A DNA stretch of 8,457 bases, from assembly GCA_049975065.1 (NCBI GenBank), contig JBNGDN010000086.1; one strand, written 5' to 3'. The notes beneath the pieces were generated by a model that worked only from the letters and a program-made list of their open reading frames with translations, had not been told where the DNA came from and searched no databases. Shown here piece by piece: positions 1 to 6,736 of this stretch. The DNA comes from Hydrogenovibrio sp049975065 (GTDB lineage: Bacteria; Pseudomonadota; Gammaproteobacteria; Thiomicrospirales; Thiomicrospiraceae). The position numbers were made by a program, and so were the translations under genes. The first letter of the stretch is position 1, and every line of letters starts with the position of its first letter.

Positions 1-1
1 C

Positions 2-7
2 TATAAT
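2..7 (+). promoter_or_regulatory. Candidate -10 box for the small left-edge unit
   Basis: A perfect TATAAT lies at the very edge of the window. Its -35 partner would be outside the window, so the promoter cannot be fully judged. Transcription would begin near base 14 and give a leader of about 50 nt before the ATG at 64. The region is AT-rich, so a chance match is possible. Support comes from position: ribosome site, short ORF and terminator follow in the right order. Confidence 0.35.
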
Positions 8-63
8 CATAAACAAAGCTTATGAGCTAATAATTATTTTTATCATTAATCAGGAGACAGTTT

Positions 64-207
64 ATGAAAAGTCGCAGCGAATTAAAATCCATCGCCAAAA
101 AAGGGTCATCTTTCCACGGTTTGTTTGAAGTGGCCTTTATTTCGTCCATTCTGCCAATCACCTTTTTGAGTTCTTTCTCAATCGCTTTGGCCAACGCTTC
201 TTTGTAA
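64..207 (+). CDS. Possible small hydrophobic protein, 47 aa, unrecognised
   Basis: The ORF starts at an ATG preceded by AGGAGA (52-57) with 6 nt spacing, a good ribosome site. The product has a basic N-terminus (MKSRSELKSIAKKG) and then one hydrophobic stretch from about residue 20 to 45, with few charges and ending in IALANASL. It could be a single membrane helix or an export signal with an AxA-like end. An intrinsic terminator follows 27 nt after the stop, and a TATAAT lies at 2-7, so the parts form a complete mini-gene. No family is recognised. The layout resembles small membrane peptides such as type I toxins, but no antisense antitoxin RNA is evident. The minus strand of the same DNA also has lysine-rich open frames, so this ORF may instead be the shadow of a decayed gene. 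Confidence 0.35.
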   Translation: MKSRSELKSIAKKGSSFHGLFEVAFISSILPITFLSSFSIALANASL

Positions 208-234
208 GCTTTGCTGCGTTTGAGCCAAGCGTTT

Positions 235-270
235 CAGGCGTTTGTTCAATAAACGCCTGTTTTCTTTTCT
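235..270 (+). terminator. Intrinsic (rho-independent) terminator
   Basis: A perfect 9-bp stem, CAGGCGTTT (235-243) and AAACGCCTG (251-259), encloses a 7-nt loop. It is followed at once by the T-rich tract TTTTCTTTTCT (260-270). The T tract lies only on the plus-strand side, so it ends rightward transcription. It would close the small unit at 64-207, or a transcript entering from the left, and insulate selD. Confidence 0.8.
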
Positions 271-327
271 CGTGAGCTTAAACCGTTCACAGGCTATGAA
301 ACCTTCGGTCAAGATCACCTTTCGGGT

Positions 328-333
328 TAAAAT
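328..333 (+). promoter_or_regulatory. Tentative -10 box for selD-mnmH
   Basis: TAAAAT matches five of six -10 positions and lies 28 nt before the selD ATG. No good -35 is seen at normal spacing; TTCGGT (304-309) is a poor candidate. The selD operon must start between the terminator at 270 and the ATG, which is the main reason for proposing it. An activator or another sigma factor is possible. Confidence 0.3.
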
Positions 334-361
334 GCTTCTTTTATTTTAAAAAGTTGACGTT

Positions 362-1438
362 ATGACCGCCAGTGCCCACCCAAACCCTTCTAGCATTCAG
401 CTCACGCAATACAGCCACGGTGCCGGTTGCGGCTGCAAAATTTCGCCAAAGCTGTTGGAAACCCTGCTGGAAACCCGTTCCAACCAAGCGTTTTTTCCGA
501 ACCTGTTGGTGGGCAACGACACGCGCGATGATGCCGCCGCCTATGATTTAGGCAATGGCACCTCGGTGTTGAGCACCACCGATTTTTTTATGCCGATTGT
601 GGATGACCCTTTCACCTTCGGGCAGATCGCCGCCACCAATGCCATCAGTGACATTTACGCCATGGGCGGTCAGCCGCTGATGGCGATTGCCATTTTCGGT
701 TGGCCGATTGACACCTTGCCTGCGGAAGTGGGGCGAGAGGTGATTGAGGGCGGTCGTGCCACTTGCAAGGCCGCGGGGATACCGTTGGCGGGCGGGCATT
801 CCATTGACGCGCCGGAGCCGATTTTTGGGTTGGCGGTAACAGGCCTGGTGGAAAATCGTTTTTTAAAGCGCAATGCTTCCGCTGAAGCGGGCTGTGCCTT
901 GTTTCTGACCAAACCCATCGGCATTGGCATTTTGACCACCGCGCAAAAGCAGCAGAAGATTCAGCCGGCACAATTGCAGGTGGCGATTGACGCCATGAGC
1001 ACGCTGAACCGCATTGGCACCGAGCTGGCACAGCTGGACGGTGTGACCGCCATGACCGATGTCACCGGCTTTGGTTTGCTGGGGCATTTGATTGAGTTGT
1101 GCGAGGGCAGCGACATCGCGGCGCAACTCGATTTTGCTCAGGTGCCGGTGCTGCCTTATGTGCATGAGTATCTGGCACAGGGCTGCATTCCCGGCGGTTC
1201 CAAACGGAATTTTGAAAGTTTTGGTCATAAAGCCAGCGGCTTGTTCGGGTCGGATTTAACGCCGGAACAGCAAGCGATTTTGTGCGATCCGCAAACCTCC
1301 GGCGGCTTGCTGGTGGCGATAAAGTTCGATGCCGTCGAATCGTTTCAGGCGGTGGCTCAGTCACATGGCCTGTCATTGCAGGCGCTGGGGCGAACGCTTG
1401 AAGCGGCGGCGCAAACACATCGTGTCGAGGTGATTTAA
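362..1438 (+). CDS. selD: Selenide, water dikinase (selenophosphate synthase)
   Basis: The 358-residue protein converts selenide and ATP to selenophosphate, AMP and phosphate in the cytoplasm, supplying active selenium. The N-terminal motif TQYSHGAGCGCKISP holds the catalytic pair Cys23 and Lys26, matching E. coli Cys17 and Lys20. Cys, not selenocysteine, is used. The magnesium/ATP-binding aspartates are present: Asp57 in the RDDAA motif, Asp97 in AISDIYAMGG and Asp233 in MTDVTGFGLLGH, equal to E. coli Asp51, Asp91 and Asp227. A glycine-rich DPQTSGGLL segment lies near the C-terminus. Length is close to the E. coli enzyme (347 aa). The ATG at 362 is the only sensible start, since an in-frame TAA lies at 347-349; no strong ribosome site precedes it. 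The stop overlaps the next gene's start (TAATG). No selA or selB is in the window, so the visible use of selenium is tRNA modification. Confidence 0.97.
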   Translation: MTASAHPNPSSIQLTQYSHGAGCGCKISPKLLETLLETRSNQAFFPNLLVGNDTRDDAAAYDLGNGTSVLSTTDFFMPIVDDPFTFGQIAATNAISDIYAMGGQPLMAIAIFGWPIDTLPAEVGREVIEGGRATCKAAGIPLAGGHSIDAPEPIFGLAVTGLVENRFLKRNASAEAGCALFLTKPIGIGILTTAQKQQKIQPAQLQVAIDAMSTLNRIGTELAQLDGVTAMTDVTGFGLLGHLIELCEGSDIAAQLDFAQVPVLPYVHEYLAQGCIPGGSKRNFESFGHKASGLFGSDLTPEQQAILCDPQTSGGLLVAIKFDAVESFQAVAQSHGLSLQALGRTLEAAAQTHRVEVI

Positions 1439-2601
1439 TGGGGTTGGATGGCGTATCGGCGGGTTCGGCGGACGAGGTGTTAACGCAGTTTCAGGAAAAT
1501 CTTCCACAATATGATGATTTCAAACGAATTGTTTTGGATGAGGTTCCACTGATGGATGTGCGTGCACCGGTTGAATTTGCGCAGGGTGCGTTTGAAATGG
1601 CGACAAATTTACCGCTGATGAACGATGCCGAGCGTGAAGCGGTGGGCAGGTGTTACCAACAGCAGGGGCACGAACAGGCGGTCAAACTGGGGCATCGGTT
1701 GGTGAATCAGGCGACCCGTGCGCCCAGGCTGGCGGCTTGGCAGGCGTTTATGAATGCGCATCCGACGGCGATGCTCTACTGTTTTCGCGGCGGTATGCGC
1801 TCCAAAATCGCCCAGCAATGGCTGGCCGACAGTGGTTACACCCTCCCACGCTTGAAAGGCGGTTATAAGGCTTTTCGGCGTTATCTAATTGATTTTCTGG
1901 AGGCTGTGCCGCAGGCATTTCAGCAGGCGGGCATTCGTCCGCAAGTGCTGGCCGGACGCACCGGTTGCGGCAAAACGCTGTTGCTCAAGCGTTTGCGAAA
2001 TCAGGTGGATTTGGAAGGGCTGGCCAATCATCGCGGCTCGGCCTTTGGCCGTCACGTCAGTCCGCAGCCAACGCAGATTAATTTTGAAAATGCGCTGGCC
2101 ATGGCGCTGATGCGCTTTCAGTCGCAGAATTACAACACTTTGGTGTTGGAAGACGAAGCGGCGAATATCGGTTCGGTTTCGATTCCGAAAGGAGTGTTCG
2201 ATTTTTTCAAGTCCGGCGGGCATGTGGTGCTGGAGGCCACGCTGGAGGCGCGTTTGGCGATTACGCACGAAGAATATGTGGTGCAGGCTCAGGCGGAATA
2301 CGCTCAGTTTGACGATTGGGCGCAGTTTATGACTCACGCCTTTGAGCGCATTCGCAAGCGTTTGGGGGGCGAGCGATACCAGCGGGTGCTGACGTATTTT
2401 GACCAGGCCTGCCAGCAACAGCGGCAGCAAGGGGTTCTGGACGGGCATTATGCGTGGATCGAGGTGCTGTTAACCGAGTATTACGATCCGATGTACGATT
2501 ATCAAATTCGTAAAAAACAGCGCAAGGTGGATTTCAGTGGCGATTCTCAGGCGGTGTCGGACTATTTGAACAATGCGCTGACCGTTTCCGAGCGGGACTG
2601 A
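1438..2601 (+). CDS. mnmH: tRNA 2-selenouridine synthase
   Basis: Also called selU or ybbB; 387 residues against about 364 in E. coli. It replaces the sulfur of 2-thiouridine at wobble position 34 of Lys, Glu and Gln tRNAs with selenium from selenophosphate, through a geranylated intermediate. The N-terminal rhodanese domain runs from about residue 28 to 150, with LMDVRAPVEFAQGAF near its start. The active-site motif YCFRGGMRS contains Cys115 (Cys97 in E. coli). A P-loop domain follows, with GRTGCGKT at residues 173-180, then EDEAANIGSVSIP, typical of the family. The start overlaps the selD stop by one base (TAATG), so translation is very likely coupled and the two genes form one operon. The first 25 residues have no E. 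coli counterpart that I can place, and a slightly later start cannot be excluded. Confidence 0.96.
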   Translation: MGLDGVSAGSADEVLTQFQENLPQYDDFKRIVLDEVPLMDVRAPVEFAQGAFEMATNLPLMNDAEREAVGRCYQQQGHEQAVKLGHRLVNQATRAPRLAAWQAFMNAHPTAMLYCFRGGMRSKIAQQWLADSGYTLPRLKGGYKAFRRYLIDFLEAVPQAFQQAGIRPQVLAGRTGCGKTLLLKRLRNQVDLEGLANHRGSAFGRHVSPQPTQINFENALAMALMRFQSQNYNTLVLEDEAANIGSVSIPKGVFDFFKSGGHVVLEATLEARLAITHEEYVVQAQAEYAQFDDWAQFMTHAFERIRKRLGGERYQRVLTYFDQACQQQRQQGVLDGHYAWIEVLLTEYYDPMYDYQIRKKQRKVDFSGDSQAVSDYLNNALTVSERD

Positions 2602-2619
2602 AGCTTGACCGGATTGGGT

Positions 2620-2689
2620 GAAAATAACCAGGCCTGGTGAAATAAGCCGATCGCTTGAAAACAACCAGACCTGGCGAAATGGCCGCTTG
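2620..2689. repeat. Two tandem copies of a palindromic repeat
   Basis: Two units with a 37-nt period begin at 2620 and 2657, each opening GAAAA(T/C)AACCAG. Unit one contains the perfect 12-bp palindrome ACCAGGCCTGGT (2627-2638), and its core CCAGGCCTGGTGAAAT (2628-2643) recurs exactly at 6702-6717. Unit two has CCAGACCTGGCGAAAT (2665-2680), two changes from it. The pair fills the gap between the convergent ends of mnmH and the minus operon. On the minus strand each core is followed by a T-rich run (TTATTTTC or TTGTTTTC), so weak termination of the minus operon is possible, but the stems are very short. A protein-binding site or a dispersed short repeat family are alternatives. Confidence 0.7.
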
Positions 2690-2693
2690 GGGA

Positions 2694-2996
2694 TCACATG
2701 CCCAGTGCGGATTTGACTTTTTCTTTGTCAACCGAATCATAGGCTTTTTGTTTGTCCACGGATTCGTAGGCTTTTTGATAGTCAATGCCGTCGCCGCTCA
2801 CCGCTTCTTTGGCTTTTTGCGTGTCCACCGATTCGGTGGCTTTTTGTTTATCGACGGAGTCCACCAGCTGGCCATAGTCCACTGCGTGCGTGGGTGCCAT
2901 GGCAAACAGTCCGATGAGGACGGCGAATGGCAAGGCCAGTGTGGATGTGTTTCGGCTTTGGTTTTGAATTTTGTTTTGAGTCTTGATTTGAATCAT
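2694..2996 (-). CDS. Small exported protein of nine-residue repeats, unrecognised
   Basis: The 100-residue product has an export signal: a basic start (MIQIKTQNKIQNQSR), a hydrophobic core at about 20-34 and a likely signal peptidase I site after Ala38 (PTHA/VDYG). The mature part is almost entirely repeats of SVDKQKAxE type between residues 47 and 96: about five nine-residue units, with five extra residues (SGDGI region) before the middle one. In DNA the units show as GGCTTTTTG on the plus strand at 2742, 2769, 2811 and 2838, spaced 27, 42 and 27. Highly charged and rich in Lys, Asp, Gln and Ala, the mature protein is probably helical or disordered and periplasmic. No cysteine follows the signal, so it is not a lipoprotein. 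The ATG at 2996, 13 nt after the slyX stop with AAGGA upstream, is preferred over an in-frame ATG inside slyX. Function is unknown. Confidence 0.75.
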   Translation of the reverse strand: MIQIKTQNKIQNQSRNTSTLALPFAVLIGLFAMAPTHAVDYGQLVDSVDKQKATESVDTQKAKEAVSGDGIDYQKAYESVDKQKAYDSVDKEKVKSALGM

Positions 2997-3009
2997 GCTT
3001 TTATCCTTG

Positions 3010-3258
3010 TCAGTAGTGCGGTGGCGGGACTTCTTCGCTGGGGCGTTTAATGGCGTCACCGCCGATCTCGTGTTTCAGTTGTTTAATAAAGTTGGATAAT
3101 ACCTGAACCTGCCGTTGCAAAGTCTGTATTTCCTGATGTTGTTTGCCCAGTGTCTGGTTAAGGTGTTCGATGGCGTCTTCCTGATACGCCGACGTCACTT
3201 CCAAATGCTGTGTTTTAGCCTCTAAATCATGCAGTTGCCTGTTTATTTTTGAATCCAT
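3010..3258 (-). CDS. slyX: SlyX family protein
   Basis: The 82-residue protein has the usual SlyX size and form. A predicted coiled coil covers about residues 5-65, with hydrophobic residues in heptad spacing, and a short proline-rich tail ends in the characteristic PPPHY. SlyX proteins are small, soluble and widespread in proteobacteria; their function is not established. In E. coli the gene lies beside slyD. The ATG at 3258 has GAGG six nt upstream. It overlaps the 3' end of the M61 peptidase gene by 16 bases, so translation may be coupled. The gene downstream starts 13 nt after its stop. Confidence 0.93.
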   Translation of the reverse strand: MDSKINRQLHDLEAKTQHLEVTSAYQEDAIEHLNQTLGKQHQEIQTLQRQVQVLSNFIKQLKHEIGGDAIKRPSEEVPPPHY

Positions 3259-5072
3259 TTTAACCTCTTTTCAGGCTTGGCATTGGCGGACGCTTCCAAA
3301 AACGTCAGCTGCACTCGGTCGCAGGGTGTCGGATGCAAATGGAGCACGGTTTCATACAATTCGTCGCGGCGGAAATAGTGACAGTGGATGTCGTCTCCGA
3401 TGTTGTGACGCGCCAGATAAGTTTCCAGTGCTTGGACTGAGGCCATTTTGAAACCGTTCAGGGCGATGATTTCGTCACCCGCGGCCAAACCGGCTAGGCC
3501 TGCGCTTTGGTCGTTCCACACATGGGTCAGTTTCACGGTTTGGTGTTCGGACTCGACGAGGTTGGCGCCCAACTGCGGCGGGAAGCTTTTTTGCTCGGTT
3601 TTGCCGCCAGAGTCTGTGGCATGGGTGGCCGGGCGCAAGGTGAAGTCGATGCCGAATTGGGCGAACAGGCTGTCAAACGGCAGGTCTTCGGTGCCGAACA
3701 GATAACGTTGGAAAAAGTCTTTTAAATCCAAACCGGAGGCACGTTCACAAATGGATTCGATTTCACCTTCCTGCAAGCCTTTTCCGGTGGCACCGTATTC
3801 GCGCCATAAGGTCAGCAACACGTCGTCCAACGATTTGGCGTTTTGGGTTTCGGCACGGATGGTCAAATCCAGCCCGAGCGCAATCAAACTGCCTTTGGTG
3901 TAATAACTGACAATCGCATTGGGAGCGTTTTCATCCTGCTGGTAGAACTTGGTCCAGGTCAAGTAGCTGGATTCCGCCACGGATTGTTTGAAACGCCCCG
4001 GCATGCGATACACGCGGGTCATTTCTTTGGCGAGCTGGTTCAAATAGCTGTCGTGATCGAGAATGCCGGCGCGGTGCAGAATCTGGGCATCGTAGAACGA
4101 AGTGATGCCTTCAAACCACCAGAGTTGATTGGTGTAAACCGGCTCCTTCAATGACGCGGTTTGATAAATTTCCGGCTGGATGCGTTTGACGTTCCAGGTG
4201 TGGAAATATTCGTGCGAGCAGAGTTCCAGAAACTGAATGTAACCGTCGCTGCGTTTTTCGTTGTTTAAATCGTCGTTCAAGTACGGCAAGTCACTGCGCG
4301 CGCAGATGAGCGCGGTGGAATCGCGGTGTTCCAAACCGCCGTAGTCCTTTTCGGTGACGGTGACCTGGAATAGGTAGCGTTCAATCGGATAGGGCTGACC
4401 AAACAATTTCAGCTCGGTTTCGCAGATGCGGGTTAAATCGTCCAGCAGTTGTTTTTTGTCGATGCAATGGAATTCAATTTTGCCAGTAAAAGCAATTTGG
4501 TGCGGAATGCCGCAGGCGTCGAATTCCAGCAAATGAAAGCGTCCCATTTCCACCGGATAATCGATGAGGGACAGGTAGTCGTCGGCGCGGTAGCGCCCGA
4601 AGCCGTCGGCATCCACGTTTTCGACCGGTAAGGTCGTGGCCACCTGCCAGTTTTCCGTCTGCGAAAAGGGCGACGGAACGATTTCCACCGAACAGGCCTG
4701 GTCACGTTGGCCATCCACCGCCAGAAACACTGAGGTGCCGTTGAAAAAAGCGTGGGTTTGGTCGAAATGCGCACCGCGAACCGATAAATCCCAAGCGTAG
4801 ACCTGATATTGAATGCGAATCGATCCTTGGTGCGGCGCGACCTGCCAGTGGGACTTTTCCACTGGCGTAACGGATAAAGGGGTGCCGTTTTCCGTTTCGG
4901 CTTGGAGATCGATCAGATGTTTGGAGAAGTCTCGAATCAGATAGCTACCGGGAATCCAGTTTGGCAGACTGAACGACTGACCACCGGGATTCGGACGCGC
5001 CACTGTAAGCGTTACTTGAAACAGGTGGGCGAACGGGTTTAACGGCGTGATTCGATAACAGATATTCGACAT
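3243..5072 (-). CDS. M61-family metallopeptidase with PDZ domain
   Basis: The 609-residue protein is a gluzincin of the glycyl aminopeptidase family (M61). An N-terminal beta-rich domain carries the family motif LPNWIPGSYLIRDFSKH near residue 37. The catalytic zinc site is HEYFHTWNVKR: His287 and His291 bind zinc and Glu288 is the base. The third ligand is probably Glu321 in WWFEGITSFYD. A PDZ-like domain follows at about residues 515-580, around AGDEIIALNG (Gly532). No signal peptide is visible, so it is probably cytoplasmic; its physiological substrate is unknown. The frame stays open to 5264, but that part overlaps the upstream gene and looks non-coding. The ATG at 5072 has AAGGA ten nt upstream and begins the family-like sequence MSNICYRITPLNPFAH. 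It lies 31 nt after the upstream stop, consistent with one operon. Confidence 0.93.
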   Translation of the reverse strand: MSNICYRITPLNPFAHLFQVTLTVARPNPGGQSFSLPNWIPGSYLIRDFSKHLIDLQAETENGTPLSVTPVEKSHWQVAPHQGSIRIQYQVYAWDLSVRGAHFDQTHAFFNGTSVFLAVDGQRDQACSVEIVPSPFSQTENWQVATTLPVENVDADGFGRYRADDYLSLIDYPVEMGRFHLLEFDACGIPHQIAFTGKIEFHCIDKKQLLDDLTRICETELKLFGQPYPIERYLFQVTVTEKDYGGLEHRDSTALICARSDLPYLNDDLNNEKRSDGYIQFLELCSHEYFHTWNVKRIQPEIYQTASLKEPVYTNQLWWFEGITSFYDAQILHRAGILDHDSYLNQLAKEMTRVYRMPGRFKQSVAESSYLTWTKFYQQDENAPNAIVSYYTKGSLIALGLDLTIRAETQNAKSLDDVLLTLWREYGATGKGLQEGEIESICERASGLDLKDFFQRYLFGTEDLPFDSLFAQFGIDFTLRPATHATDSGGKTEQKSFPPQLGANLVESEHQTVKLTHVWNDQSAGLAGLAAGDEIIALNGFKMASVQALETYLARHNIGDDIHCHYFRRDELYETVLHLHPTPCDRVQLTFLEASANAKPEKRLKWIQK

Positions 5073-5103
5073 GCAAGCGTGTTCCTTAGTAAAGCCGTGT
5101 ATT

Positions 5104-6690
5104 CTACCACTGGTGCGGGGTTGCTGCTTGCCAGGCTTCCAGCAGGTGTGCTGGAACCGTGCCCTCTTGCAATAGACAGCCGTCGGCCAGTGCCGGAAAA
5201 ATGTCGGCATAGCTGCGATTTTCGGTGGCGCTGACGCGGCGAAGGATTTGCTTGGGCGAGACATCGCTGGGGCGAGTCAGTCCGGTGGCGGCGGTGAGGT
5301 GTTTGAGGTTATGAATCACCGAGGCTTGATAGCGGGCAACCCGTTGGCTTTTATCGTCAATGTCTAAATGCTTGTAACGGCTCGGATCCTGAGTGGCCAC
5401 GCCGGTTGGGCAGGTGTTGTTATGGCAGCTGCGCGACTGTACGCAGCCTAGGGCAAACATCATGCCGCGCGCCGAGTTGACCATGTCGGCGCCCAGCGCC
5501 AATAAGCCGAGCAGGTGGGCAGCGGAAAAGGATTTGCCGGAGGCAATGATGCGAATGTTGTCACGCAGTCCGAAGCCGACCAGGCAGGTGTGAACCAGAT
5601 GCAAGCCTTCGCGCAAGGGTGTGCCGACGGAATTGGTAAACTCGACCGGAGCCGCACCGGTGCCGCCTTCGGCGCCGTCCACGGTAATGAAGTCCGGTGC
5701 CAGCCCGGTTTCGATCATGGCTTTGCAGATGGCGATGAATTCACTCGGCTCGCCGATGCACAGCTTGAAGCCAACCGGTTTGCCGCCGGAAAGCTGGCGC
5801 AGCTCGGTTACGAACTGTAACAGACCGACCGGTGTGCTGAAGGCCGTGTGCGTGGGCGGTGAAATCACGTCCTGACCTTCAGGCACAATGCGGATTTTGG
5901 CGATTTCCGGTGTGACTTTGTCGGCGGGGAGGACGCCGCCGTGTGCCGGTTTCGCTCCTTGGGACAGTTTGACTTCGATCATTTTTACCGCTTCGTGCTG
6001 GGCTTTTTCGGTAAACACGGTTCGGTCAAAGGCACCGTCGTGGGTGCGGCAGGAAAAATAGCCGGTGCCAATCTGCCACACCAGATCGCCGCCTTCCTGA
6101 AGATGGTAGTCGGTCAGGCCGCCTTCGCCAGTGTTGTGATAGAAACCGCCCATTTTCGCCGCGCGATTAAGGGCAATAATGGCGTGCTGGCTCAAGGCAC
6201 CAAAACTCATGGCGGAAATGTTGAGGTGTGAGGCTTTGTAGGGGTGTGAGCAGTGTTTGCCGCCGACGAGAACGCGGCCTTCGACGTCGGAAATTTTCTG
6301 CGGTTTCAAAGAATGTTTAATCCACTCGTAGCCAATGCGATTGGTATCGAACACCGTGCCGAAGGGGCGGGTGTCGATAACGCCTTTGGCGCGTTGGTAA
6401 ATCAGTGAGCGGAATTCGCGGCAGACGGGTTTGCCGTCTGTGTCGTTTTCGACAAAGTATTGCTGAATCTCCGGTCGAATGGACTCGAAGATAAAGCGTA
6501 TGTGTCCCAGAATCGGGTAGAGCCTGAGAATCGTGTGTTTTTTCTGCAACATATCGTAGCTGCCGAGGGCAATAAAGGGGAGTAACAGTAACCACAGGTA
6601 AGCGGCGGCAGGCCAAGCGCTGGACGCGGCGATGACAGCAACGGATAACACAACGGATGTGGTGACAAAAAGTGTTCGAGTGGTGCGCAT
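5104..6690 (-). CDS. Membrane-anchored FMN-binding glutamate synthase-like protein
   Basis: The 528-residue product belongs to the GltB2/COG0069 group, which keeps the FMN/synthase domain of glutamate synthase but lacks the N-terminal glutaminase domain and the C-terminal beta-helix. Two hydrophobic helices at about residues 7-26 and 28-46 suggest a membrane anchor. The catalytic barrel shows MSFGALSQHAI, NTGEGGLTDYH, an AKPAHGGVLPADKV loop and DGAEGGTGAAP (338-347), all typical of the FMN/2-iminoglutarate region. The [3Fe-4S] motif C-x5-C-x4-C is intact at Cys416, Cys422 and Cys427. The redox substrate of such stand-alone proteins is not established, so glutamate synthesis should not be assumed. 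The frame is open to 6879, but the ATG at 6690, with GGAGG eight nt upstream and placed after a promoter, is the real start. It is the first gene of the four-gene minus operon. Confidence 0.9.
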   Translation of the reverse strand: MRTTRTLFVTTSVVLSVAVIAASSAWPAAAYLWLLLLPFIALGSYDMLQKKHTILRLYPILGHIRFIFESIRPEIQQYFVENDTDGKPVCREFRSLIYQRAKGVIDTRPFGTVFDTNRIGYEWIKHSLKPQKISDVEGRVLVGGKHCSHPYKASHLNISAMSFGALSQHAIIALNRAAKMGGFYHNTGEGGLTDYHLQEGGDLVWQIGTGYFSCRTHDGAFDRTVFTEKAQHEAVKMIEVKLSQGAKPAHGGVLPADKVTPEIAKIRIVPEGQDVISPPTHTAFSTPVGLLQFVTELRQLSGGKPVGFKLCIGEPSEFIAICKAMIETGLAPDFITVDGAEGGTGAAPVEFTNSVGTPLREGLHLVHTCLVGFGLRDNIRIIASGKSFSAAHLLGLLALGADMVNSARGMMFALGCVQSRSCHNNTCPTGVATQDPSRYKHLDIDDKSQRVARYQASVIHNLKHLTAATGLTRPSDVSPKQILRRVSATENRSYADIFPALADGCLLQEGTVPAHLLEAWQAATPHQW

Positions 6691-6698
6691 GGCAATTT

Positions 6699-6703
6699 CC
6701 TCC
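6699..6703 (-). promoter_or_regulatory. Ribosome binding site deciding the start at 6690
   Basis: On the minus strand GGAGG stands 8 nt before the ATG at 6690. Its first two bases (plus-strand 6702-6703) belong to the palindromic repeat CCAGGCCTGG, so anything bound to the repeat, or pairing with it in RNA, could affect translation. Confidence 0.75.
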
Positions 6704-6717
6704 AGGCCTGGTGAAAT
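6702..6717. repeat. Third copy of the palindromic repeat
   Basis: CCAGGCCTGGTGAAAT is identical over 16 bases to the copy at 2628-2643 and differs at two positions from that at 2665-2680. It lies in the leader of the minus operon, between the promoter and the ATG, touching the ribosome site. All three copies share one orientation relative to that operon. Confidence 0.7.
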
Positions 6718-6736
6718 GCGTGATGGATGTGGGGTC

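Larger units (their letters stand above)
27..318 (-). pseudogene. Possible decayed minus-strand gene in two frames (rival to the 47-codon ORF)
   Basis: Two minus-strand open frames overlap here. The first, from a GTG at 318 to TGA at 178-180, is 46 codons of basic, helix-like sequence including TRKENRRLLNKRLKRLAQTQ. The second is open from just after a TGA at 234-236 to TAG at 27-29. It reads strongly charged, including SKAYKEALAKAIEKELKK and NKPWKDDPFLAMDFN, before turning AT-rich and unlikely at the end. One single-base indel near 180-235 would join the two into a protein of about 90 residues. The composition looks protein-like, but there is no convincing start codon with a ribosome site and no family match, so this is only a hypothesis. 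It conflicts with the plus-strand unit, and probably only one of the two is real. Confidence 0.2.

Noticed and set aside
383..440. Selenocysteine codon in selD
   Set aside because: The catalytic position is an ordinary Cys codon and no in-frame TGA is present.
842..857. AGGCCTGGTGGAAAAT in selD, and similar strings at about 2402 and 4694, as further repeat copies
   Set aside because: They match only part of the core, lie in well-conserved coding sequence and lack the full palindrome.
2655..3050. Plus-strand open frame of 131 codons, rich in Phe, Gly and Val
   Set aside because: It is the antisense of the nine-residue-repeat gene; its repeated FGFL pattern comes from the Lys-rich codons on the other strand.
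2997..3059. Longer start for the repeat protein at 3059
   Set aside because: The extension lies inside slyX and would bury the signal peptide; the ATG at 2996 has its own ribosome site.
5073..5264. In-frame N-terminal extension of the M61 peptidase
   Set aside because: It overlaps the coding end of the upstream gene, reads unlike the family and would skip the good ribosome site before 5072.
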